NCBI RefSeq assembly: GCF_024391045.1
Contig: NZ_JANFCZ010000012.1
Coordinates: 53,715 to 117,714, forward strand
Direction: 5' to 3'
Length of the DNA: 64,000 nt
Origin: Pseudarthrobacter sulfonivorans
GTDB lineage: Bacteria > Actinomycetota > Actinomycetes > Actinomycetales > Micrococcaceae
Of this stretch, positions 53,863 to 62,401 are shown piece by piece; position 1 is the stretch's first letter, and the number at the start of each line of letters is the position of its first letter. Both the position numbers and the translations under genes were made by a program. The notes beneath the pieces are model-generated. The model did no database searches. It saw nothing but the letters and a program-made list of their open reading frames with translations, and was not told where the DNA came from.

Positions 53863-54968
53863 GCCTCGTCAACACCAAACCCTCCGTTGCTCTATCACTT
53901 CCGGTTCCTAAAAACGGTTTTTGGCGACCAAAACTGATAGAGCAACACTGGCGGGCCGCCCTTCTGGCCGCCGCCGTCGTCCTCATGCTGGCGGCGTACG
54001 TCCTGCTGGGCAGCTACACCGTGACCATTCCCGACTTCTTCAAAATCCTCACCGCCCACCTGACCGGCGGCGAAAGAATTCCCGGCGCCAGCTTCATCGT
54101 GATGGAAAACAAGCTTCCCCGGGCCGTCATCGGCGCCATGATCGGGGTGGCCTTCGGGCTGGCCGGCGGACTCTTCCAGACCATGCTGCGCAACCCGCTG
54201 GCCAGCCCGGACGTGATCGGGATCAGCTACGGTGCCAGCGCGGCGGCGGTCACTGCCATTGTGGTCTTCGGGGCCTCGGGTGCGGCGGTCTCCGGTGCAG
54301 CCCTCGGCGGAGCACTCGGGGTTGCGGCGCTCATCTACGCCATCTCCTGCGGCGGATCACTTGGCTCAGGGGCCGGCAATGGGGGAAGTGCTGCCGGGAA
54401 CCGCCTCATCCTGGCCGGGGTGGGCATCGCCGCGGCCCTACATGCCGTGGTCAGTTTCCTGATGACCCGGGCCGACATCCGCACCGCCGCAGACGCCCTC
54501 GTCTGGCTCAACGGGTCCCTCAACTCCGCCAACTGGGACCGTGCCGGAACGCTCGCGTTGGCCCTCCTGGTGTTGATCCCGGCCGTCATCGCCCTTTCCG
54601 GCCCGCTGCGCATCCTGGAACTCGGCGATGACGCCGCTGCCGGGCTGGGCCTCCGCGTCGGGTGCACCCGCCTCGCCGTGGTGATTACCGCCGTCGGACT
54701 CGCAGCGGTGGCGACGGCGGCAGCCGGCCCCGTAGCGTTCGTCGCCTTCCTCGCCGGTCCCATCGCCCGGCGCATCACCAACAAAGCCAGCCTGCCGGCG
54801 TCGGCCCTTGTTGGTTCGCTGATTGTCCTGGCGGCCGATTACTTTGCCGCCAACATTGCCCCCCTGGTGCAGGACGGCACCGTGCTGCCCGTCGGCGTCA
54901 TCACCGGCGCCCTCGGTGCCCCGTTCCTGCTGTGGCTCCTGATCACGGCCAACCGAAAGGATGCCTGA
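53859..54968 (+). CDS. FecCD-type iron-siderophore permease with palindrome-derived N-terminal insert
   Basis: The GTG at 53859 overlaps the previous stop. The 369-residue protein has the same FecCD pattern (KLPRAVIGAMIGVAFGLAGGLFQTMLRNPLASPD; GPVAFVAFLAGPIARRI). Its first about 35 residues before the first helix are encoded largely by a 61-bp imperfect palindrome (53886-53946) and differ in composition from the rest. The palindrome does not interrupt the frame. It pairs with the preceding permease. Confidence 0.9.
   Translation: MSLVNTKPSVALSLPVPKNGFWRPKLIEQHWRAALLAAAVVLMLAAYVLLGSYTVTIPDFFKILTAHLTGGERIPGASFIVMENKLPRAVIGAMIGVAFGLAGGLFQTMLRNPLASPDVIGISYGASAAAVTAIVVFGASGAAVSGAALGGALGVAALIYAISCGGSLGSGAGNGGSAAGNRLILAGVGIAAALHAVVSFLMTRADIRTAADALVWLNGSLNSANWDRAGTLALALLVLIPAVIALSGPLRILELGDDAAAGLGLRVGCTRLAVVITAVGLAAVATAAAGPVAFVAFLAGPIARRITNKASLPASALVGSLIVLAADYFAANIAPLVQDGTVLPVGVITGALGAPFLLWLLITANRKDA
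53886..53946. repeat. 61-bp imperfect palindrome inside the second permease gene
   Basis: GTTGCTCTATCA (53886-53897) and TGATAGAGCAAC (53935-53946) are exact reverse complements. The inside is palindromic too, with AAAAAC-G-GTTTTT at the centre. GC content is near 46 percent in a window far richer than that. It has the look of a REP/MITE-type element and lies in the poorly conserved N-terminus. Confidence 0.65.
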
Positions 54969-54969
54969 C

Positions 54970-55785
54970 ATGGCTGTTCTCAGCGCACAGGACCTGACGC
55001 TGAAATACGACCAGCGCTGCGTGGTGGAGAGCCTCACCGCGGAAATCCCGGAGGGCAAGGTGACCATGATCGTGGGCGCCAATGCCTGCGGAAAATCCAC
55101 CCTCCTCCGCGGCCTGTCCCGCCTCCTCAAACCCGCCGCCGGCGTGGTCACCCTGGACGGAAAGGACATCCACTCCCGCCCCGCCCGCGAACTGGCCCGC
55201 TCCCTGGGCCTCCTCCCGCAGCACCCCACAGCGCCGGACGGCATCACTGTCCGCGATCTCGTGGGACGCGGGCGGTATCCGCACCAGGGCTTCTTCCGCA
55301 GCTGGTCAGCCCAGGACAACGACGCGGTGCACCGCGCGCTGGAAGCGACCGCCACCCTTGAGCTTGCGGAACGGAACGTGGACGAGCTCTCCGGCGGGCA
55401 GCGCCAGCGGGTCTGGATCGCCATGGCACTGGCCCAGGAAACCGACGTCCTGTTGCTGGACGAGCCCACCACGTACCTGGACCTGGCGCACCAGGTGGAA
55501 GTCCTGGACCTGGTCACGGACCTGAACCGCAAACGCGGCACCACGGTTGCCATCGTCCTGCACGACCTGAACCTGGCCGCACGCTATGCGGACCACGTCA
55601 TCGCCATGAAAGCCGGCGGGATCGTGGCACTCGGAGCGCCCAACGATGTTGTCACCGAAAAGCTGGTCCTGGACGTCTTCGGACTCGAGTCCAGGGTCAT
55701 CCCCGATCCCGTGTCCGGGACCCCGCTGATCATTCCGATCGGCCGCCACCACGTCATCGCCAACGAATTGGAGCTCCTTTCATGA
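54970..55785 (+). CDS. Iron-siderophore ABC transporter ATPase (FepC-like)
   Basis: The ATG at 54970 has AAGG 9 bases upstream; an ATG at 54961 overlaps the previous stop and has no spacing for a ribosome site. The 271-residue ATPase has Walker A GANACGKST, signature LSGGQRQRVWIAMAL and Walker B VLLLDEPTTYLDL. This is the FepC/FecE group. It powers the preceding two permeases and overlaps the next gene by ATGA. Confidence 0.93.
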   Translation: MAVLSAQDLTLKYDQRCVVESLTAEIPEGKVTMIVGANACGKSTLLRGLSRLLKPAAGVVTLDGKDIHSRPARELARSLGLLPQHPTAPDGITVRDLVGRGRYPHQGFFRSWSAQDNDAVHRALEATATLELAERNVDELSGGQRQRVWIAMALAQETDVLLLDEPTTYLDLAHQVEVLDLVTDLNRKRGTTVAIVLHDLNLAARYADHVIAMKAGGIVALGAPNDVVTEKLVLDVFGLESRVIPDPVSGTPLIIPIGRHHVIANELELLS

Positions 55786-56834
55786 AGACCCGCGAGACCG
55801 CCCCCACCCAGCCCATGACCCTGGCTTTCGACGTCACAGTTTCCTCCATCCAGGACCTCAGCCCGAACTTCCGCCGCATCACCTTCGGCGGATATTCATT
55901 GCGCGACTTCGGCGTATCCGGAGACACCCTGGACCTGCGGATCAAGCTGATGGTCCCCTCACTCGACAACGCCGGGCAGCAGATCCCGCTGCCCGCCTTC
56001 AACATGAATCAGTCCGGCTGGTACCAGGCATGGCTCGCGCTGGACCCCGCCCGCCGCGGCTCGATGCGGACCTACACCGTCCGCGGTTCACGGCTCGATT
56101 CCGTCTACCCGGAAATCGACGTCGACTTCGTGATGCACTTCGACGCCCCCGGGCACGTGAACCAAAACAGCGGGCCCGCCGCCACCTGGGCGCAGCACGC
56201 CCGGCCCGGTGACGCCCTCACCATCATCGGACCCAACAACCGCGCCGCGCAGTGCCGCACGGCCGAAACCTACGGCGGCATCGAATGGCGCCCGGGACTG
56301 GCCGAGCGCGTACTGCTCGCCGGCGATGAAACCGCCGTTCCCGCCATCTCCGCCATCCTCGAAAGCCTGCCGTCCTACATGAGCGGCCACGCCTTCCTGG
56401 AGGTCCCCGAAGCAGGTGACTTCCAGGATCTCAAGACAGCGGCCGACGTCGACATCACCTGGCTGCCCCGCGGCGCCGCGATCGGCCGCTCCCGTCCGCA
56501 CGGGGAACTGCTGCAGCACGCCGTGCGCGCGGCTGTCCCCGTGCCCGGCTGGGTGGGGATCAAAGCGGCCGACGGCGGCGCAGGCCCGGAGCCCGAGAAC
56601 GTCAACGTGGACCGCGACATCCTCTGGGAGACCCCCGCGCGGATGGAGACTGCCGCGATCGGGGCCAGCCGCAACCCAGCCCTGCCAGCCGGCGCGATGC
56701 CCTTCTACGCGTGGATCGCCGGCGAGGCCGCCGTCATCAAGGACATACGCCGGTACCTCGTGCGGGACGTCGGGATCGACCGGAAGCAGGTGGCTTTCAT
56801 GGGGTACTGGCGCCAGGGCAAGGCCGAAGGCTAA
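55782..56834 (+). CDS. Siderophore-interacting protein, FAD-binding ferric-siderophore reductase
   Basis: The 350-residue protein overlaps the ATPase gene by ATGA. RTYTVRGS is the FAD-binding motif of the FAD_binding_9 family, LLAGDETAVPAISAIL is the NAD(P)H domain start, and YAWIAGEAAVIKDIRRYLV and FMGYWRQG close the SIP pattern. It reduces Fe(III) from imported siderophores in the cytoplasm to release iron. It ends the operon. Confidence 0.92.
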   Translation: MKTRETAPTQPMTLAFDVTVSSIQDLSPNFRRITFGGYSLRDFGVSGDTLDLRIKLMVPSLDNAGQQIPLPAFNMNQSGWYQAWLALDPARRGSMRTYTVRGSRLDSVYPEIDVDFVMHFDAPGHVNQNSGPAATWAQHARPGDALTIIGPNNRAAQCRTAETYGGIEWRPGLAERVLLAGDETAVPAISAILESLPSYMSGHAFLEVPEAGDFQDLKTAADVDITWLPRGAAIGRSRPHGELLQHAVRAAVPVPGWVGIKAADGGAGPEPENVNVDRDILWETPARMETAAIGASRNPALPAGAMPFYAWIAGEAAVIKDIRRYLVRDVGIDRKQVAFMGYWRQGKAEG

Positions 56835-56863
56835 TGCTGTCTGGAGCGGGAGGGAGGGGATGC

Positions 56864-56913
56864 ATCCTCGGCGCGCTCGCTCGTTCCTCGGTTAGACGCA
56901 CGCTGCCGGATGC
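56864..56913. repeat. Palindromic repeat copy 2, intergenic
   Basis: It matches the reverse complement of 45411-45460 at 46/50 bases. The end pair here is CATCC/GGATG instead of CATGC/GCATG, so both sides changed together and base pairing is kept. It lies between the siderophore reductase and the SGNH hydrolase genes. Confidence 0.75.
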
Positions 56914-57029
56914 CTCCCTCCCTCGCACGCAACGCTCTCGCACTTAACGCCGGGTTTTTGTCGACGCTCTCGCCGTTCCTGTTGCTGGCCGTTAACCTTG
57001 GCTTCTCTTTGGGTGGCTAGGGTGACGGG

Positions 57030-57872
57030 GTGGCTGGTGATCCTTTGTTGCCCCAGGACGGACGGCGCGTTTTTGTTGCCTTGGGGGATTCCTTTACCGA
57101 GGGCGTCGGAGACCGGGATGAGCGGCTGCCCAACGGGGTTCGGGGCTGGGCTGACCGGGTGGCCGAGAAGCTGGCCAAGGCCAACCCCGGCTGGGAATAC
57201 GCCAACCTGGCCATCCGGAGCAAGCGGCTGCGCCATGTGGTGAACGAACAGCTGGAGCAGGCGCTGGCCCTGAAGCCGGCCCTGATCACGCTGTACGCCG
57301 GCGGCAACGACATCCTGGACATCGGCACCGACATGGCCGTTCTCATGGAGGACTACGAAAAGCTGGTGGCGCGCCTGGCCGGGAGCGGAGCGACGGTGGT
57401 CCTGTTCACGGGTTTCGACGTCAAGGTTTCGGCAGTGCTGGAGCTGCTGAAAAAGCGGAACACCATCTACAACCAGCGGGTGCGGGACATCGCTGCCAAA
57501 TACGGTGCCGTGCTGGTGGACTACTGGTGCCTGGACGCCTTCCATGACCAGCGGATGTGGGACTCGGACCGGCTCCACATGTCCAAAGCCGGCCATAAAT
57601 ACCTTGCGGGGCAGGTGCTGGACCAGCTCGGTGTGCCGCACAAAATCCAGCCCAAGGAGTGGGAACCGCTGCCCAGGCCAAGCCTGCGCGAGTGGGAACA
57701 GGCACAGCGGCGCTGGGTCAACGACTGGGTGTTGCCGCTCTTTGGCCGCAAGATCCGGGGCATCACCCTGGGGGACAAGCTGAGCCCGCGCTGGCCCGAG
57801 CCGGTCAAGGTGCCGCGGAAGGGCGGCCTCAGGAAGCTGGCGGAGAAACGCGAAAAGGCCGGAAGGACTTAA
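57030..57872 (+). CDS. SGNH/GDSL-type hydrolase
   Basis: The start is the GTG at 57030. The 280-residue protein has block I FVALGDSFTEG (nucleophile Ser), block III YAGGNDIL (Gly, Asn) and block V DSDRLHMSKAGH (Asp and His). No signal peptide is seen, so it is probably a cytoplasmic lipase/esterase-type enzyme. A C-terminal basic region of about 60 residues follows. It is a paralogue of the enzyme at 58745-59506. Confidence 0.88.
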   Translation: MAGDPLLPQDGRRVFVALGDSFTEGVGDRDERLPNGVRGWADRVAEKLAKANPGWEYANLAIRSKRLRHVVNEQLEQALALKPALITLYAGGNDILDIGTDMAVLMEDYEKLVARLAGSGATVVLFTGFDVKVSAVLELLKKRNTIYNQRVRDIAAKYGAVLVDYWCLDAFHDQRMWDSDRLHMSKAGHKYLAGQVLDQLGVPHKIQPKEWEPLPRPSLREWEQAQRRWVNDWVLPLFGRKIRGITLGDKLSPRWPEPVKVPRKGGLRKLAEKREKAGRT

Positions 57873-58156
57873 GCGTCCAACAGGTTTTCGTAGCCCTCGG
57901 CGACGGTGGTGGCTGTGAACTCGATGACCTCGAACTCGGCCACGCCGTTGCTGTAGAACGGGTCGCGGGCCAACGCAGCGTCGAGTGTGGCGCGGCTGGC
58001 CTTGGACAGCAGCACGCCGCCCACCGCCGGAACCAGGCGTCCGGACGCGAGGAACACGCCGTCGTCGAACGACTGCTTAACCCAGGCCATATGCGCGGGC
58101 CGGTGATAGTCAACGATGTCTTCGGGCACTTTGTACGTGAGCGACACAACAAACAT
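57869..58156 (-). CDS. YCII-domain protein
   Basis: The 95-residue protein has the YCII/ferredoxin-like fold signature YKVPEDIVDYHRPAHMAWVKQSFDDGVFLASGRLVPAVGGVLL, with the conserved His and Asp. DPFYSNGVAEFEVIEF is the second characteristic strand. Its function is unknown; YCII proteins can be small enzymes or binding proteins. It ends overlapping the convergent SGNH gene. Confidence 0.82.
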   Translation of the reverse strand: MFVVSLTYKVPEDIVDYHRPAHMAWVKQSFDDGVFLASGRLVPAVGGVLLSKASRATLDAALARDPFYSNGVAEFEVIEFTATTVAEGYENLLDA

Positions 58157-58187
58157 AAGGCCAGCCTACCGGCGCGCGGACGGTGCA

Positions 58188-58201
58188 CTTGAACTGTCAA
58201 G
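58188..58201. promoter_or_regulatory. Palindrome upstream of the MarR gene (candidate operator)
   Basis: CTTGA-ACTG-TCAAG is a perfect 5-bp inverted repeat 25 bp before the MarR start and 32 bp from the divergent YCII start. MarR autoregulation through it is plausible but unproven. Confidence 0.45.
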
Positions 58202-58225
58202 AGTTAGTTCTCCTAGAATGGACTC

Positions 58226-58705
58226 ATGACCGAACCGCGCTGGCTGAACGCCGACGAACGCCGTGCCTGGCTGGCGATCCTGAGCATCAACACCCTCCTA
58301 CCTGCCGCCCTGGACAGCCAACTCCACAGCGCCGGCAAAGTTTCCCTGTTCGACTACAACGTCATGGCCATGCTGTCCGAGGCCGAGGGGCATTTTCTTC
58401 CCATGAGCGAGCTGGCAGCCCGGACCAGCTCCTCGCTGTCCCGGCTCTCGCACGTGGTGTCCAAGCTGGAAAAGCGCGGCTGGCTGGAACGGCGCCCGCA
58501 CCCGCGTGACGCGCGTGTCACCACCGCGCACCTGTCCGACGTCGGGATGGCCACTTTGGTGTCGCTGGCACCCGGGCACGTGGAGGCAGTCCGCACGAAG
58601 TTCCTGGACGCGCTGACGGACCGCGATGTCAACGATCTGGCCCGCATCGGGGAAAAGATCGTGGCCCGGCTCGACGACGCCCACTGGATCCTCCGCGAAA
58701 GCTGA
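58226..58705 (+). CDS. MarR family transcriptional regulator
   Basis: The 159-residue protein has the MarR winged helix: FDYNVMAMLSEAEGHFLPMSELAARTSSSLSRLSHVVSKLEKRGWLERRPHPRDARVTTAHLSDVG, with the wing Arg-Asp-Ala-Arg. It diverges from the YCII gene and precedes the second SGNH hydrolase by 39 bp. It probably controls one of these. The effector is unknown. Confidence 0.88.
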   Translation: MTEPRWLNADERRAWLAILSINTLLPAALDSQLHSAGKVSLFDYNVMAMLSEAEGHFLPMSELAARTSSSLSRLSHVVSKLEKRGWLERRPHPRDARVTTAHLSDVGMATLVSLAPGHVEAVRTKFLDALTDRDVNDLARIGEKIVARLDDAHWILRES

Positions 58706-58744
58706 TTCTTGGTTGCTCGCGGCAACGGATGGCACACTGGCGCA

Positions 58745-59506
58745 ATGGACTTCTCGACCCGCTATGTAGCCCTTGGTGACTCCTTCACTGAAGGAGTCGG
58801 CGATGATGATCCGACGCGTCCCAACGGTGTGCGTGGCTGGGCCGACCGCGTGGCTGAGCAGTTGGGCGCGGCCGATCCCGGCTTCGGCTACGCGAACCTC
58901 GCCATCCGCGGCAGGAAACTGCGCCAGATCATGGCGGAACAGGTGGATGCCGCCGTCGAACTTAACCCCACTCTGGTGACCATCTACGCAGGCGCAAACG
59001 ACATCCTCCGGCCCAGGATAGACATTGACGATCTGCTGCAGGACTACGACGCCGGCATCCGCACGTTGACCGCCACCGGAGCCAAGGTGGTGGTGTTCAC
59101 CGGCTTCGATGCGCGCGGATCCAAGGTGTTCAGCACTATGCGCGGACGCACGGCAATCTACAACGAACTGGTCCGCGGCATCGCCGGCGACCACGGTGCG
59201 CTGCTGGTGGACTACTGGCGGTTCAGCGAGTACTACGACTGGGGCATGTGGGCGAAGGATCGGATGCACATGTCGGCGGCCGGTCACGCCAACATGGCCA
59301 AAAGGGTGTTGACGGTCCTCGAACATGACCATTCGATCGACGTCCCGCCCATGACCCCCGTCCCCGAACTGAGCCGGGCCGAAGCGATCCGTGCCAACGC
59401 CCGCTGGGTCCGTGAATTTGCCGGGCCGTGGGTGGTCCGCCGGGTCGCCGGAAAGTCCTCCGGCGACGGCCTGTCGCCCAAGTACGGCCGGCTCACCCAC
59501 CTCTGA
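58745..59506 (+). CDS. SGNH/GDSL-type hydrolase, second copy
   Basis: The start is the ATG at 58745; an upstream in-frame start overlaps the MarR end without a ribosome site. The 253-residue enzyme has YVALGDSFTEG, YAGANDIL and KDRMHMSAAGH, carrying Ser, Asn, Asp and His. It shares long stretches with the 57030-57872 enzyme, including GVRGWADRVAE and FTGFD. The third block has Ala where the other has Gly (GAND versus GGND). It follows the MarR gene. Confidence 0.88.
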   Translation: MDFSTRYVALGDSFTEGVGDDDPTRPNGVRGWADRVAEQLGAADPGFGYANLAIRGRKLRQIMAEQVDAAVELNPTLVTIYAGANDILRPRIDIDDLLQDYDAGIRTLTATGAKVVVFTGFDARGSKVFSTMRGRTAIYNELVRGIAGDHGALLVDYWRFSEYYDWGMWAKDRMHMSAAGHANMAKRVLTVLEHDHSIDVPPMTPVPELSRAEAIRANARWVREFAGPWVVRRVAGKSSGDGLSPKYGRLTHL

Positions 59507-59566
59507 CCGGGCCGGGCACAGGACTCTGGCACCGGAACCCGGCGCGGGACCTGGTGCGGGACTTAC

Positions 59567-60379
59567 TTAACGGCGGAAGTCCGGCGTCGCCAGCAGCGTT
59601 CCGTCCGAGCGGACCGCCAGCACCGCAACATCCCAGCCGTCGGCTGCCCGGTCCAGCATTGGAATGCCGCCGGCCACGATCGCCGTGGCCAGGACGTCGG
59701 CGGTGGTGATGTCCGCGGCGGCAACGGAGACCTGCACGAAGCCGGAGGCCTCACCGGGCCGCCGCCATATGTGGTCCCCCCGCTCCGCCGAACCCGATGT
59801 CGCCAGCGCCGCGTGCCGCCGTCGTCCGCCCAGCGGGTAGCCGGCCAGCAACGCCCCGCGGTCCAAAGGATCCACAATCCCGGCGTCCCAAGGTTCGGTG
59901 CTGCCAGGCGTTGGCGAACCGCTGACCAGTACGTCGCCGCCCGAGTTGAGGCACCAGTCCGTGCGCCCGAGGGCCAGCAGCGACGTTCCTGCCTCCTGGA
60001 TGGCATAAGCCTTAATGAGGCCGGACAGGTCCAGCACGCCGTCGGGCCGTTCCGGCGTGAAAGCCCCGTGCGTCCGCAGCCGCCACTCCAGCGCCTCCGC
60101 GTACCGTGCGCGCATGCCCGGCGACGCATCGCGGAGTAACAGCTCGCCACGCGCCAGGCTGCTTGCCTCGGATTCCTCCCTGTACAGGCTGAAGGTCCGG
60201 TCCAGGTCAAGGAAGACGCGTTCGACGACGGCGGCCGCCGCTTCGAGCTCATCCCTGGTTGTGTGCCCTCCCGGACCGGGGGCGGCGGCCATCGTGAGGC
60301 TGATGACCGTGCCCATGGAGTGGAAGACGGCCGCCTTGGGCAGTGCGCCGACCGCGGGGTTCTCAGAGGTGCGCGGCAT
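59567..60379 (-). CDS. apbE: ApbE-type FAD:protein FMN transferase
   Basis: The 270-residue protein overlaps the FMN-binding gene by 17 bp. ApbE signatures include FHSMGTVISLTM, LDLDRTFSLYREESEASSL, LDLSGLIKAYAI, NSGGDVLVSG and a DITTADVLATAIV segment with the metal-binding Asp/Thr. No lipobox is seen. It would attach FMN to the Thr of the neighbour's SGAT motif. It is the last gene of the three-gene operon. Confidence 0.9.
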   Translation of the reverse strand: MPRTSENPAVGALPKAAVFHSMGTVISLTMAAAPGPGGHTTRDELEAAAAVVERVFLDLDRTFSLYREESEASSLARGELLLRDASPGMRARYAEALEWRLRTHGAFTPERPDGVLDLSGLIKAYAIQEAGTSLLALGRTDWCLNSGGDVLVSGSPTPGSTEPWDAGIVDPLDRGALLAGYPLGGRRRHAALATSGSAERGDHIWRRPGEASGFVQVSVAAADITTADVLATAIVAGGIPMLDRAADGWDVAVLAVRSDGTLLATPDFRR

Positions 60380-60905
60380 CGATGGCTGCCTGGAGGGAGG
60401 AGAGGTACGCGCCGCTGGTCACCGTGGCTCCGCTGATGGTTTTGACCTTGGCTGACTGCGCCGCCAGCACTTCGCTGCGGAGGAGCGGCGCGGCCCGGTT
60501 GCTGATCTGGACTGATTTGCGGTCGTCGTCGGTCAGTTGGAGGGCGGTGACCTCGGAAATTTTGCCGGCACTGACGGTGATTTGGACCTGTACGGCACCG
60601 AATCTCGTCTGCACCACCGAGCCGTTGAAGGTCCCCGCCGCGGAGGCGCTGCCGGAGGTGCCGGAACCCGAAGAACCCGCAGAACCAGAGGTGCCCGAGG
60701 AACCCGAGGTGCCAGAGGAACCGGACGTGCCGCTGCTTCCCGACGCCGCCGCGGCACCGCCGGAGGCTCCGGCGCCGCTGGTTCCCGCCGCCGTCGTACT
60801 GCTGTTGGTGGTGCTGACCCCTGCCACCTGGGCTCCGGCCTGCCAGCCGGCCAGGAGGATTCCCGCGGAGGCAATGGCTGCTGACAGTGCTCCTCGTGCT
60901 TTCAC
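60363..60905 (-). CDS. Secreted FMN-binding-domain protein with flavinylation motif
   Basis: The GTG at 60905 overlaps the ferric-reductase stop. The 180-residue protein has an N-terminal signal-like helix, a 58-residue low-complexity Gly/Ser/Thr stretch (33-90) made of GTSGSS repeats, and an FMN_bind domain ending in SGATVTSGAY (158-167), where Thr161 would carry FMN. The domain is small. It sits between its presumed electron donor and the ApbE that modifies it. Confidence 0.88.
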   Translation of the reverse strand: MKARGALSAAIASAGILLAGWQAGAQVAGVSTTNSSTTAAGTSGAGASGGAAAASGSSGTSGSSGTSGSSGTSGSAGSSGSGTSGSASAAGTFNGSVVQTRFGAVQVQITVSAGKISEVTALQLTDDDRKSVQISNRAAPLLRSEVLAAQSAKVKTISGATVTSGAYLSSLQAAIDAAHL

Positions 60906-62401
60906 CAGTCAAACCTTTCGTGATGGATCTGCCCGGGCCGCACACCGGCGGCGCGGGCATCGGCAATGACGTTGCCCGCCCAGCGAACAGGCCCGCAGAT
61001 GTAAATGTCGGCGTCGGCGAGCTCGGGAACATAGGACGGGAGGCTGTAGCCGCTGCGGACGGCGTCGTCGGGAAGCCAGGTTGCGGAGTCCCACCGGGCA
61101 CGGGGGCCGGTGACGTGGAACAGCTTTGCACCGCGCTGCCGGCAGAGTTCGAAGATTTCGTCTTTGAGGTACAGCTCCTGCTCACTGTGGCCGCGAAGCA
61201 TGACGGTGGCGTGGCCGGGCGCGAACGGCGTCGTCTCCAGCAGCGCCCTCAAGGGGGTGATGCCGATGCCGGCGCCGATCAGCACCACCTTGTCCCGGCT
61301 CCTGGCCGCAGTACTGAACAAGCCGTAGGGGCCTTCCAAAGCCACCTTGGTTCCCGGGCGAAGCCGCACCAGCTGCGCGGATCCGCGGCCCAGGTTTCGG
61401 ACCGTGATGCGGAGGGTGCCCGTGCCGTCCGGCCCGTATGCTGCGGGTTCGGCGGACAGGCTGAAGGGGTGCGGATGCCACCACAGGCCGGGTGCCAGGA
61501 ACCGCCAGACGAAGAACCGCCCGCCGGCCCCGGCCAGCCGCCCCAGCTCCCGGCCGGTCATTTCGATATTCACCACACCGGGAGCAACACCGGTGACCCT
61601 GCTGACTGTCAGTTGGTGCCGCGAGGTGGCCACCACAGGTTGAACAAACCGGTAGTACAGGAGGGCGGCGCCGGTGACGATGCAGATGGCCAGCCAGTAC
61701 CACCGCTGCCATGTGCCTTCAGCGAAGAGCCCGCCCACGCTGAACTGGTGGGGGAGGGAGGTTCCGACGGCGGCGTACGTCAGCAGGTGCACCGCGTACC
61801 AGAATTCGTACGGGAAACGGCGACGGATGGCCACCAGTGAGGTCACCACCACCGCGATGAACAGGGCCATGGACACGAAGGCGAGCCACATGTCCGGGAC
61901 CAAGGTCCACAGCGCGATTGACTCGCTGACGGGGTCCAGCCCCTCGGCCATCCCGTAGCCGATGGCAATAAACAAGCCGTGTGCCAGCAGGAGGTAGAGC
62001 GAGGGTTTGCCGAGTTTCCGGTGGAATTCCAAGGCCCTGTCGTGGCCTACCGTCTGGTCGATGAACGGAATGCGCGCCACGAGCAGCAGCATCAGCAGGA
62101 CAAGGTCCATGCCCGCCAGGCCGGCGACGATTCCCACTGCCGTGAGGAACGCGGCCGGCGAATTCACTGCTGACGCGCCGCCGTCGGCCAACCAAAGGGC
62201 CACCGCCGCGGCCACCGAAGCCCACGCAATCACGGTGAGGAGGTCGGCCCGCAGCATCCGTTCCCGGTGTTGCCGCGCGAAGCGGCCCCGGTCAGGGCTG
62301 CCGACGTTGGCCCGGCTGCGGGGTGCTGGCGGTCTGGAAGGGAGCCCGGCGTGGCCGGAGCGGCTTGTCGCCGGAGTGGCCGGCAGGAGCTGTGTCTTCA
62401 T
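60902..62401 (-). CDS. Ferric reductase-like transmembrane flavocytochrome
   Basis: The 499-residue protein has an N-terminal cytoplasmic tail, about 6-8 helices with His residues in FHRKLGKPSLYLLLAHG and AVHLLTYAAVGTSLPH for heme, and a cytosolic FNR module: HPHPFSLSAEP (FAD), GAGIGITPLRALL (NADPH) and ICGPVRWAGNVI. The His pairs fit b-type heme. It would move electrons from NADPH across the membrane to the flavinylated secreted protein next to it, as in extracellular electron transfer or iron/redox defence. Confidence 0.9.
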   Translation of the reverse strand: MKTQLLPATPATSRSGHAGLPSRPPAPRSRANVGSPDRGRFARQHRERMLRADLLTVIAWASVAAAVALWLADGGASAVNSPAAFLTAVGIVAGLAGMDLVLLMLLLVARIPFIDQTVGHDRALEFHRKLGKPSLYLLLAHGLFIAIGYGMAEGLDPVSESIALWTLVPDMWLAFVSMALFIAVVVTSLVAIRRRFPYEFWYAVHLLTYAAVGTSLPHQFSVGGLFAEGTWQRWYWLAICIVTGAALLYYRFVQPVVATSRHQLTVSRVTGVAPGVVNIEMTGRELGRLAGAGGRFFVWRFLAPGLWWHPHPFSLSAEPAAYGPDGTGTLRITVRNLGRGSAQLVRLRPGTKVALEGPYGLFSTAARSRDKVVLIGAGIGITPLRALLETTPFAPGHATVMLRGHSEQELYLKDEIFELCRQRGAKLFHVTGPRARWDSATWLPDDAVRSGYSLPSYVPELADADIYICGPVRWAGNVIADARAAGVRPGQIHHERFDW

